Positions 7,329-13,462 of a stretch of 15,265 nt of DNA are shown here, piece after piece. The translations under genes were made by a program, and so were the position numbers. The stretch is from CAZECR01 sp964510495 (GTDB lineage: Bacteria > Patescibacteriota > Patescibacteriia > Magasanikbacterales > GWA2-37-8): the NCBI GenBank assembly GCA_964510495.1, contig CAZECR010000026.1, positions 1-15,265 of the forward strand. Reading direction: 5' to 3'. How positions within the stretch are numbered: position 1 is the stretch's first letter; the number at the start of each line of letters is the position of its first letter. Under the pieces are notes generated by a model. That model did not search any database. It was not told the origin of the DNA and was given only the letters and a program-made list of their open reading frames with translations.

Positions 7329-7565
7329 TTAAGAAGAGCTTGCACCTTCTGGTTCTGAGTCAGTGAAGATGGCGGCGCATGGCCAACCAATTGATTTGCC
7401 GTCTTCCATTTTTTCCACCTCGACCTTAAGTACGCAGATGGCAAATGGCAAATCGCCAAACTTGTCGAAAAACTCGTCGAGCAGTCGATGAGATTCGGTC
7501 CGACAGTCCGCAACCTTGGAATGCTCACCTTGAGCCCGATTCATACCCACAAATTGACCTGCCAA
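7329..7565 (-). CDS. Small protein of unknown function (78 aa)
   Basis: I do not recognise this protein. The TTG start at 7565 is preferred because AGGAGA (7573-7578 on the minus strand) lies seven bases upstream; the next ATG (7544) has no ribosome-binding site. The product has a helix around SHRLLDEFFDKF, a hydrophobic strand LPFAICVLKVEVEKME, and a Ser/Glu-rich tail. It ends before its own terminator. In the uninterrupted chromosome this gene would lie just downstream of tRNA-Glu on the same strand; the mobile element now separates the two. Confidence 0.7.
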   Translation of the reverse strand: MAGQFVGMNRAQGEHSKVADCRTESHRLLDEFFDKFGDLPFAICVLKVEVEKMEDGKSIGWPCAAIFTDSEPEGASSS

Positions 7566-7609
7566 AAGAAAATCTCCTGAAAGTTAGTTGCTAGCGATTT
7601 AGCGGTGGA

Positions 7610-7615
7610 ATTATA
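7610..7615 (-). promoter_or_regulatory. -10 box (TATAAT) of the 7329-7565 gene
   Basis: On the minus strand TATAAT is followed by a leader of about 37 bases carrying the Shine-Dalgarno sequence AGGAGA. The -35 region falls in the T-rich stretch 7632-7639 and is poor. The element boundary at 7654 lies just outside this promoter, so integration leaves it intact. Confidence 0.55.
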
Positions 7616-7648
7616 TCAACACTTATAAAAAAAACAAAACTATAAGAT

Positions 7649-7679
7649 ACTTGTGGGACAGCATTTCTGACCTAGAACT
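7649..7679. repeat. Left attachment junction (core ACTTGT plus left attP arm)
   Basis: Bases 7649-7654 are the shared core and 7655-7679 the element-side arm. The reverse complement of the arm contains AGTTC (7675-7679) and GTCAGAAA, matching the right arm at the same distance from the central GT (7653-7654). Bases up to 7654 are chromosomal. Confidence 0.85.
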
Positions 7680-7793
7680 AAAGCGCCAAGAAATACTTCC
7701 GTTGCAATTTTACTATAACGACATAGATATTAAAATCCTTCACTACGCGACAAATAGTAACTCTTTAAGAGCCAATTACCCGACTTTACAAGT

Positions 7794-8384
7794 ATGAGTA
7801 GCCTAACTATTAAACCAGCCGAAAGCGAATTTATCATAAACCACGTAACGGATAAGGTTTATCGAAAAATTGTAAAAGAACTATCATCGTCAGAAGACAC
7901 TAAGGGGCGTGGCAGAAAGATAGAATTAACCGCCGAAAAACTCCACAACTTTTTATACTTTTTATCCATAGGTGCTGACTATAAATTAGCCTCTGAATGG
8001 GCGCAAATATCCGAAAGTACACGACAGAAATATATGACTCGGTCGGAAGAATTTCGGCGGGTCGCTAGCCTGGCAAAGGAAAATCTTAAAATCATAGCTT
8101 TAGTTTCTATTTCGAAGGCTATGCTTGGTAGGAAGCCTGGTTACTACCAATTTACTCACCCGATTACTAAAGAGGTTATTTATATCCTGCAAAACGAAGT
8201 ACCACCCAACATTAAAGCGTGTATGTGGTGGCTAGAAAAGACCAGATACTTCGAAGAACGTCTGGAAGAAAGAGATAACAAGAATCGACTAGGCTATCCC
8301 CAAAACGAAAGAGAAGCGGTGCTAATGGAAAAGTTGCTAAACCGACACTATGACTATGTAAAGAAACAAGAAAGTAAAGCCTAA
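7794..8384 (+). CDS. HTH protein resembling a phage terminase small subunit (TerS-like)
   Basis: This 196-residue protein has a central helix-turn-helix-like part (GADYKLASEWAQISESTRQ near 62-80) followed by a long helix (EEFRRVASLAKENLKIIAL) and a C-terminal stretch PNIKACMWWLEKTRYFEER. This order resembles phage terminase small subunits of the HTH type, which bind pac/cos DNA. No large terminase, portal or capsid gene is present, so another DNA-binding role is possible. No Shine-Dalgarno site precedes the ATG. Instead the ATG overlaps (ATGA) a TGA stop that ends the recombinase frame when the element is circular. The 3' end overlaps the convergent DUF4238 gene by four bases. In the integrated state I see no good promoter between 7655 and 7794. 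Confidence 0.75.
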   Translation: MSSLTIKPAESEFIINHVTDKVYRKIVKELSSSEDTKGRGRKIELTAEKLHNFLYFLSIGADYKLASEWAQISESTRQKYMTRSEEFRRVASLAKENLKIIALVSISKAMLGRKPGYYQFTHPITKEVIYILQNEVPPNIKACMWWLEKTRYFEERLEERDNKNRLGYPQNEREAVLMEKLLNRHYDYVKKQESKA

Positions 8385-9292
8385 TCGGTTTTCTGCCTTC
8401 GGGATTTAATACGCGCAATTGTTGCTTCTAGTAATGCTTTTTCTGCCGCTACCAGAGTTCGAGAATGTCTTTGCGTCCTACGGTTAATGTCTTCGACCTC
8501 TGCTTTAGTTGTCGGAATATACAGGCAGTCGTGGCTCATGTTCCACCCACAAAAAAGAGTAACATCCGATGAAAGTGGCAAAGTAATTTCCACATCTTTT
8601 TGCGCCAACCCTGGCATAGAGCCTATTCTTCCTATGCCGATTTCGGCTTCCGCAACGGGGTTAACCATCGTGAAGGGCTTGTCGGACGTTAAAAACAGTG
8701 GTGCGTCATCCTGTCTTACTAAAAAGGCCCACTTCATATTAAAAATAATAGGGGCCAACTCTGGTATAGATTCTGGGATTAAAGACGTATGTAATGAGCC
8801 AATGTCTTCCCCCATTTTTAGCAAATCGTCGGCGGGTATACCTTCACCACTAGATATATTCGGCATTTTTGCAAGATTTTGTTTAACCTTGTCTGGTAGA
8901 CCGCGCATGTGCGTTACATATTCTTTCACCTGTCTAAAAAAATCTTCTAATGCCGCTCGTCGCATAGGTTGTCGTTCCATCATTGAAGTCACGAAGACCG
9001 CAAGAACGGCCTTTTCTTTTTCTGTAATATCGCCTTTTACGGCCACCTTATCCCTGTAAATTTGTGCGTAACTTCCTTCTATACCATTTAACAACTTAGT
9101 TTCCACATCTAGGGTTCCACCACCTGATTCGAACCTGATAGTGTAATAATCATTTTCGGTGAGAATGTTTTTAGGCTTTTGGGGGTAAAGATTAAGGCGC
9201 TCATCCGCTACCCAAATACGCCCTTCCGAATCGGTGAAACCTTCTAAATAAGTGCGTGGAATTTTATGGTGTTTTTTGTTTGGCCTTGCCAT
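8381..9292 (-). CDS. DUF4238 family protein
   Basis: The start MARPNKKHHKIPRTYLEGFTD is typical of DUF4238 proteins (HH..P..YL.GF), a widespread bacterial family of unknown biochemical role often found in accessory DNA. With the ATG at 9292 the protein has 303 residues, close to the family norm. An upstream TTG (9316) would add eight residues but lies inside the promoter. Other conserved-looking parts are TSMMERQPMRRAALEDFF and a middle section with LTSDKPFTMVNP (near 205-217). No membrane segment or signal peptide is seen. The mRNA is predicted leaderless. It is divergent from the large HTH/HEPN-like gene, with overlapping promoters, and convergent with the TerS-like gene (4-base overlap). 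Confidence 0.85.
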   Translation of the reverse strand: MARPNKKHHKIPRTYLEGFTDSEGRIWVADERLNLYPQKPKNILTENDYYTIRFESGGGTLDVETKLLNGIEGSYAQIYRDKVAVKGDITEKEKAVLAVFVTSMMERQPMRRAALEDFFRQVKEYVTHMRGLPDKVKQNLAKMPNISSGEGIPADDLLKMGEDIGSLHTSLIPESIPELAPIIFNMKWAFLVRQDDAPLFLTSDKPFTMVNPVAEAEIGIGRIGSMPGLAQKDVEITLPLSSDVTLFCGWNMSHDCLYIPTTKAEVEDINRRTQRHSRTLVAAEKALLEATIARIKSRRQKTD

Positions 9293-9298
9293 ATCGGC

Positions 9299-9327
9299 AA
9301 TATAACAGATTGACAAGGAACTAGCAA
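9299..9327 (-). promoter_or_regulatory. Promoter of the DUF4238 gene (leaderless)
   Basis: On the minus strand TTGCTA (9322-9327) and TATATT (9299-9304) are 17 bases apart. Six bases separate the -10 box from the ATG at 9292, so transcription should start on the start codon. It overlaps the plus-strand promoter 9310-9338. Confidence 0.7.
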
Positions 9328-9338
9328 TACTATATAAA
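9310..9338 (+). promoter_or_regulatory. Promoter of the HTH/HEPN-like gene
   Basis: TTGACA (9310-9315), a 17-base spacer and TATAAA (9333-9338) form a near-consensus sigma-70 promoter. It predicts a leader of about 22 bases before the ATG at 9367. It physically overlaps the divergent DUF4238 promoter, so the two probably interfere. Confidence 0.82.
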
Positions 9339-9342
9339 TGCT

Positions 9343-9361
9343 GTATAAGAAGAAAGTATAA
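9343..9361 (+). promoter_or_regulatory. Candidate operator: tandem GTATAA repeats
   Basis: GTATAA occurs at 9343-9348 and 9356-9361, just after the -10 box and across the predicted transcription start. The same hexamer occurs twice in the same orientation relative to the gene in front of the small MerR-like gene (12138-12153). The two genes share a closely similar HTH, so a shared operator is plausible. Confidence 0.4.
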
Positions 9362-9366
9362 CTCTT

Positions 9367-11439
9367 ATGGCAAAGAAAACTTATTATTCCATAGCACAGG
9401 CGTCCGAATTTCTAGGGGTTCACCCAGAGACTCTTCGGCGTTGGGATAGAACCAAAAAGCTACAAGCAGAGAAAATAAATAAGCGTGGAGATAGACGTTA
9501 CGACTTAGAGAAACTAAAACGCTTTAAGGATTCCGTTAGGCTCGACACTGACGACAAGGCAGAAGCTAAAAGGAAAATAACCGAGAGCTTAGATTCAATG
9601 GAGAAAGTAGCAGAAGAAGCTAAATATAGCCATTCCATAGGCGACCATTTTCGCACTGCCAGAGACTTAGCTTACTTCATCCTAGAGGACGAAAAGCAAA
9701 GTAACCAATTTCAGGCTCTAATAAATGCGTTCGGTTTCGAAGTAGTAAATGATGAATTTAGACCTAAAATGTCTGGCACAGACGACAAGGGCAAGTTTTG
9801 GTGCTTCCCTAACTTAGAAGATTTCACAAAAACAGATATTAACTATCTACGGTCTTTATTGCCTAAATACAAGCACCCACGCATTATCTCACGGCTAGCA
9901 CACCTTCTCTGGATACTCGACAAAGACCACAAAATGGCTCACCTAGCTATTACACAGTATCTTGTCGTAGCGACATGGCTAAATAATGAGGTTAAAAAAG
10001 ACCCAGAAGGTATTTCGGCGTTCGAAATAGTAAAAGCACTTAAAAATGCGTACATTCTCGCGAAGAAAGTTAATCACGGTACTGCTGACGTAGCAAAGGC
10101 TATCGCTGACACAGTCCTTAATTTCGATAATGAGAGTTCTTCTAGGTGGGCGGTTACTCACCAGCTTTTAGAATTCTGCCTAGAAAACAAGAAAGAATAT
10201 GGGAAAGACTTTTGGGAAAACGCTATAAAAATATGTAAAAAAATGGCTGACGAGCAAGAAAAAAAGAACAATCTATACTTTGCTCGCGACTTTCTTTCAT
10301 TAGGCGAAAAAATAGAAGTATCGGTTTTCGACTTAAAGGACAAAGGGTGGCGGAAAAAAATCGCTTCATCATTCGAGCAAGAGGCAGAAAAACATAAAGA
10401 AAGTTTCGTGCAGTCGGACTTCATTATTAAAGCTATTACCGAGTACAAGGCACTGGGAGACACGAAAAAGGTCGAGGAATTAGAAAAAAGCCTACAAGAG
10501 GCAAAAAAGAACATGAAGTTTCAGACCTTTTCGCAAACCATGGACTTATCTGACTGGGTTAAACAGCTTAGAGAGCGTTTTAAGGAACTAGTAGCCAAGG
10601 AAGATGTAGAAAAATTGTTAATTAGGCTGACTGTCGACGGCTCGATACTACCTAAATACGAGGAAGTTAAAAAGCAATCGGAAAAAATGGATAAAGACTT
10701 CCCCTTACAGTCGCTATTTTCCCACACGATTATCGACGCCTCTGGAAACATGCCGCGTAAATATGATACCGAGTTAGAAAAGAAGCACCTTTCTTTGTTA
10801 CAACAGTATCACTTTTCTCTAATGACTTATGAGGCTATGGTAACGGTTCTTTACGAAGAAATGATAGAGGCTGGGAAGTTAGATATAAGTTCCGTAACTA
10901 AGTACATGTCCGAGAAACTCTGGTATGGTAAAGAATACGAGTTGCATGACCCCGACACAAAAGAACTTCTCCTAAAGTCCCGTAAGTGGGTTGACGTGTT
11001 AACACCAGGAATAGAAGCATACCTAAATGCTCTAAGCATGATTAAGAAAAAGGACGTAAAGGGGGCAAGAAACAATTTAATCCTGGCAACTGATTCTTTA
11101 ACGCCTAAAATAGAAGGGCTTATTAGAGAGTTTTACGAAACGATAGGTAAACCCACCGATAAAGTTAAAACCGAAAGAGGCGGTAAGCAGGTTACAGAGA
11201 AAAAGGGATTAGACGAGCTTCTTCGGGAACCATACGCCAGCGAGATTTTTGGCGACGACCTCTTACTTTTAATGAAATACGTACTTATCGAGCTAAGCGG
11301 CTATAACCTTAGAAATAACGTATCTCACGCACTTATGTTTAGAGAAAACTATTTGCTAATATACGCCCATTGGATATTTTTAATTATCCTTAGAATAGGC
11401 GCATACCAGTTTAGTATTAAACCTAAACCATCGGTTTAA
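9367..11439 (+). CDS. MerR-type HTH fused to a large helical protein with C-terminal DUF4209/HEPN-like motif
   Basis: The 690-residue protein begins with a MerR/excisionase-type HTH (residues 1-52, SIAQASEFLGVHPETLRRWD plus the wing RGDRRYDLEKL). A long alpha-helical region of about 500 residues follows, with no catalytic motif I recognise. The C-terminal part (about 615-690) reads LDELLREPYASEIFGDDLLLLMKY and then NLRNNVSHALM, which matches the DUF4209 pattern. RNNVSH (Arg649-His654) fits the R-x4-H active motif of HEPN ribonucleases. By analogy with HEPN proteins it may be an RNA-cutting toxin or defence effector; a regulator is the alternative. The N-terminal HTH is very like the small regulator at 11949-12134. 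It has its own strong promoter and weak ribosome-binding support. Its stop abuts the stop of the convergent PH-like gene without a gap. Confidence 0.85.
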   Translation: MAKKTYYSIAQASEFLGVHPETLRRWDRTKKLQAEKINKRGDRRYDLEKLKRFKDSVRLDTDDKAEAKRKITESLDSMEKVAEEAKYSHSIGDHFRTARDLAYFILEDEKQSNQFQALINAFGFEVVNDEFRPKMSGTDDKGKFWCFPNLEDFTKTDINYLRSLLPKYKHPRIISRLAHLLWILDKDHKMAHLAITQYLVVATWLNNEVKKDPEGISAFEIVKALKNAYILAKKVNHGTADVAKAIADTVLNFDNESSSRWAVTHQLLEFCLENKKEYGKDFWENAIKICKKMADEQEKKNNLYFARDFLSLGEKIEVSVFDLKDKGWRKKIASSFEQEAEKHKESFVQSDFIIKAITEYKALGDTKKVEELEKSLQEAKKNMKFQTFSQTMDLSDWVKQLRERFKELVAKEDVEKLLIRLTVDGSILPKYEEVKKQSEKMDKDFPLQSLFSHTIIDASGNMPRKYDTELEKKHLSLLQQYHFSLMTYEAMVTVLYEEMIEAGKLDISSVTKYMSEKLWYGKEYELHDPDTKELLLKSRKWVDVLTPGIEAYLNALSMIKKKDVKGARNNLILATDSLTPKIEGLIREFYETIGKPTDKVKTERGGKQVTEKKGLDELLREPYASEIFGDDLLLLMKYVLIELSGYNLRNNVSHALMFRENYLLIYAHWIFLIILRIGAYQFSIKPKPSV

Positions 11440-11733
11440 CTAGCCCGTGGCTAATTTACTTTCGATAAGTTCTCTGGCCTTTTTAGCGTCATCGACTTTA
11501 ATAAAGCCACCTTCGAGCTTCTGATTACCCGTGCTATGGACGATAATTTTAGCCGCACCGCCAGATATAAACGGGATTTTAACAGCCTGAACTTTTAACT
11601 CCACCCCAGAAATGTTTTTATAAAACAGGGTCTTAGAGTTATCCACGCCGAGCGTTTTCATTTCGATAGCTACTCGGTCGTCGTAAACGACTAAATGACC
11701 GCCAGTACAACGTGTCTTAAATAATTGTTGCAT
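11440..11733 (-). CDS. Small PH-domain-like protein
   Basis: With the ATG at 11733 the product has 97 residues. A GTG at 11742 would add three residues but overlaps the ribosome-binding site, GAAAGGGGGT, which lies seven bases before the ATG. The sequence GHLVVYDDRVAIEMK, then LFYKNISGVELK, IPFISGGAAKIIVHS and a final helix KKARELIESKLA fits the strand order of short bacterial PH-like domains (as in DUF4429/SHOCT-linked proteins). No catalytic residues or membrane segment are visible. It is the last gene of a minus-strand set: small HTH regulator, structured RNA, PH-like protein. Function unknown. Confidence 0.8.
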   Translation of the reverse strand: MQQLFKTRCTGGHLVVYDDRVAIEMKTLGVDNSKTLFYKNISGVELKVQAVKIPFISGGAAKIIVHSTGNQKLEGGFIKVDDAKKARELIESKLATG

Positions 11734-11785
11734 AAGGTTCACCCCCTTTCATAGTTTTTAACCTTTAATTTAGGTTTCTTCTTTT

Positions 11786-11934
11786 GCTGGGGGCTTTACC
11801 ACAAAAAGCTCCCACCAGCGATGGCTTGCGCCACCTGCTACCCTTTCGGATAACAGCCTCGACAGCGCTCTGGTAGGAGCTTGTTGCTGTCGAGGTCTTT
11901 GTGCCATGCCCCTTGCGAGGTTTAGGCAACGCTA
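11786..11934 (-). ncRNA. Candidate structured RNA with three GNRA hairpins and a long-range or pseudoknot pairing
   Basis: Several stems fold well only as minus-strand RNA. First, a 9-bp hairpin closed by a GAAA tetraloop (arms 11848-11856 and 11835-11843). Second, TGGC-GCAA-GCCA (11822-11833). Third, CCTC-GCAA-GGGG (11909-11920). Fourth, a perfect 10-bp stem CCTCGACAGC/GCTGTCGAGG (11886-11895 with 11857-11866). The loop of the fourth stem, GCTCCTACCAG (11870-11880), can pair with CTGGTGGGAGC (11808-11818) through one G-U pair; the same pairing on the plus strand would carry a C-A mismatch. GGGGC (11908-11912) can close the fold with GCCCC (11790-11794). T-runs follow CTGGTGGGAGC. It does not match a riboswitch or ribozyme that I know. 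It could be a leader RNA of the PH-like gene or an independent RNA. Confidence 0.6.
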
Positions 11935-11948
11935 GATTTTATTTAGCC

Positions 11949-12134
11949 TTACGGCTTGTTTGTACTATCCATTATTTTTTGTATGTCTGACAATTTATAT
12001 CGTCTATCCTTTCGCTTTCCTATTCTAACAGCTTTAAGGCGGCCTTCGTTATCCCAACGTCGAAGTGTTTCTGGGTTTATCCCGAGTAGTTCGGCCGCTT
12101 CCCTGATTTTTATGAGTTTAGTATCATCATTCAT
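11949..12134 (-). CDS. Small MerR/excisionase-type HTH regulator
   Basis: This 61-residue protein is almost entirely one HTH plus wing: LIKIREAAELLGINPETLRRWD followed by RKDRRYKLSDIQKIM. It belongs to the HTH_17/MerR-like class, which includes excisionases, recombination directionality factors and small repressors. The N-terminal domain of the 9367 gene is closely related (shared ETLRRWD and the DRRY wing). It starts at 12134, divergent from the erm-recombinase operon whose start is only 46 bases away, and tandem GTATAA repeats lie between them. The likely jobs are repressor of the operon or directionality factor of the recombinase; the sequence does not decide between them. Confidence 0.85.
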   Translation of the reverse strand: MNDDTKLIKIREAAELLGINPETLRRWDNEGRLKAVRIGKRKDRRYKLSDIQKIMDSTNKP

Positions 12135-12137
12135 AAC

Positions 12138-12153
12138 TTATACATAATTATAC
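12138..12153 (-). promoter_or_regulatory. Candidate operator: tandem GTATAA repeats between divergent genes
   Basis: Read on the minus strand, GTATAA occurs at 12148-12153 and 12138-12143, ten bases (one helical turn) apart. The copies overlap the TATAAT of the small regulator and the -35 position of the erm operon. Binding here would affect both directions. Confidence 0.45.
12147..12152 (-). promoter_or_regulatory. -10 box (TATAAT) of the small HTH regulator
   Basis: On the minus strand TATAAT lies 12 bases before the ATG at 12134, giving a leader of about five bases. No clear -35 box is seen. It lies within the tandem GTATAA repeats, which suggests self-regulation. Confidence 0.5.
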
Positions 12154-12163
12154 ATTCTTAGAC

Positions 12164-12169
12164 TATAAT
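12164..12169 (+). promoter_or_regulatory. -10 box (TATAAT) of the erm-recombinase operon
   Basis: A perfect TATAAT lies 11 bases before the ATG at 12181, giving a leader of about four bases. The -35 position (about 12141-12146, TACATA) is poor and overlaps the GTATAA repeats, so an activator or a repressor may act here. There is no room for a macrolide-attenuator leader peptide. Confidence 0.6.
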
Positions 12170-12180
12170 AGGAAATAGTT

Positions 12181-13068
12181 ATGAGAAAAAGAATCAGGTA
12201 TTCGCAAAATTTCTTAAAAAACCGCGACTTAGTGAGACAACTAGTAGAAAAGTCTTCGATTAGGCGCGGCGACCTGGTGTACGAAATAGGTGCTGGCGAA
12301 GGGATAATTACCCAGGCGCTTAGCGTTGTATGTAAAAAAGTTATTGCCTACGAAATTGACGAAAATCTATCTAACAAATTAAAACAGCGATTCGCAAAAG
12401 ATTTAGTAGACATAAGAAGCCAGGACTTTCTTAAAAGCTCACTACCAGGCTATGAGTACAAAGTATTTTCTAACATTCCATTTAATTTAACGGCAGAAAT
12501 TATAAAAAAACTTACTTTTTCTGCTAACCCACCTGCCGATATGTATTTAATAGTGCAAAAAGAGGCGGCTAAAAAGTTTTTAGGCGAAGTGCTTAAAGTA
12601 AATAACAGTTTGGTGTCTGTTCTAATACAAGTCGGCTTCGAAGTCTCGTTATTTTATGAGTTTAGTAGAAACGACTTTATACCCAGGCCCATGGTGGATA
12701 TTGTGATGATTAGATTATTAAAACGCGACAATCCCTTAGTGGATAAAGAAAAGCTAGACTCTTACTACGACTTTATTACTTACGCTTTTAGTCAATTTGC
12801 GCCGAATATATCGACAGGGCTAGGGAAAATACTTAACCAACAAGAGATATCTAACGTAGCTAAACAAAACAGGTTCTCGGATAGTGTTAAACCCAGCGAA
12901 GTCCCGCTAGAGGGGTGGGTGGGGTTATTTAATGAATTTATGCGCCACGGAAATACACCCTTAGTATCTGGTGCATACAAAAGGTTGCTGGTCGAACAAT
13001 CTAAGTTGGAAAAAATTAACAGGACTCGCCTAGATAAAAACTGGAAGATAAAGCGTTATGAAAAATAA
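12181..13068 (+). CDS. Erm-type 23S rRNA adenine N6-methyltransferase
   Basis: An SAM-dependent rRNA adenine dimethylase-family protein (295 aa). N-terminal RYSQNFLKN, the SAM-binding EIGAGEG (35-41) and the catalytic NIPF (98-101) are clear. NIPFNLTAEIIKKL followed by DMYLIVQKEAAKKFLG aligns better with Erm proteins (NIPYNISTDIIRKI...EIYLIVE in ErmC) than with KsgA (NLPYN). The C-terminal VPLEGWVGLFNEF also matches Erm ends. Erm enzymes methylate A2058 of 23S rRNA and block macrolide, lincosamide and streptogramin B binding; that role is inferred here. A basic tail of about 40 residues (RTRLDKNWKIKRYEK) resembles some actinobacterial Erms. It is the first gene of the operon and overlaps the next gene by 11 bases. 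No attenuator leader is present, so expression does not look drug-inducible. Confidence 0.87.
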   Translation: MRKRIRYSQNFLKNRDLVRQLVEKSSIRRGDLVYEIGAGEGIITQALSVVCKKVIAYEIDENLSNKLKQRFAKDLVDIRSQDFLKSSLPGYEYKVFSNIPFNLTAEIIKKLTFSANPPADMYLIVQKEAAKKFLGEVLKVNNSLVSVLIQVGFEVSLFYEFSRNDFIPRPMVDIVMIRLLKRDNPLVDKEKLDSYYDFITYAFSQFAPNISTGLGKILNQQEISNVAKQNRFSDSVKPSEVPLEGWVGLFNEFMRHGNTPLVSGAYKRLLVEQSKLEKINRTRLDKNWKIKRYEK

Positions 13069-13462
13069 ATCGGATAAATACAGACTTCCTAAAGGTGATA
13101 AATACGAAGGTTTGTTCGCCCCAGAAGATTTAATGGCCGTGTATTTCATTCGAAACGGTGTTGGCTATAGGTGGGGTATTCCTTATAAAAATTTTAACTC
13201 TAGTCGTTTCCAGGAAATGAAGGAACCGTACGCCGATAAGGATTTAGTGGCTTTGGGTGGTGTTTTGCTCGATATTTTAGTTATAGACAAGTATTCAATC
13301 GACTTTAAGCAAAAAACGGGCGTACAGAAGCTAAGCGTGGTCGTGAGGTCGTCGGAAGCTGACGATAAACTATTACTTCATAAATTGACGGGCAAGTTTC
13401 GAGAAAAAAGCGAACATCTTAATAGAGATACCATTCCAGGAACTAATAAAGACCATGAGTAA
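13058..13462 (+). CDS. Unknown protein between erm and the recombinase
   Basis: I do not recognise this 134-residue protein. It is basic at the start (MKNKSDKYRLPKGDKYEGLF), then shows an alpha/beta-looking core with AVYFIRNGVGYRWGIPY and LVALGGVLLDILVIDKYSIDF, and a charged tail. There are no Cys or membrane segments. It overlaps erm by 11 bases and the recombinase start by eight bases, so translation is probably coupled along the operon. Position next to the recombinase suggests an accessory recombination or regulatory role, which is inference only. Confidence 0.78.
   Translation: MKNKSDKYRLPKGDKYEGLFAPEDLMAVYFIRNGVGYRWGIPYKNFNSSRFQEMKEPYADKDLVALGGVLLDILVIDKYSIDFKQKTGVQKLSVVVRSSEADDKLLLHKLTGKFREKSEHLNRDTIPGTNKDHE

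Noticed and set aside
7460..7465. Another ACTTGT as possible left end of the element
   Set aside because: It lies inside the 7329-7565 gene and has no inverted arm; only the copy at 7649-7654 gives the symmetric attP and the in-phase recombinase extension.
8487..9059. 190-codon open frame opposite the DUF4238 gene
   Set aside because: Shadow of the conserved gene; no promoter or Shine-Dalgarno site and no domain pattern.
9293..9316. TTG start at 9316 adding eight residues to the DUF4238 protein
   Set aside because: It would place the promoter's -10 box inside the gene; the family start MARPNKKHHKIP fits the ATG at 9292.
11734..11742. GTG start at 11742 for the PH-like protein
   Set aside because: The Shine-Dalgarno sequence GAAAGGGGGT abuts this GTG but is seven bases from the ATG at 11733, so the ATG is used.
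12181..13068. Housekeeping KsgA (16S dimethylase)
   Set aside because: The catalytic motif and the following segments resemble Erm (NIPF, YLIVQ, C-terminal GWVGLFNEF) and the gene is in the recombinase operon. KsgA cannot be fully excluded without a phylogeny.
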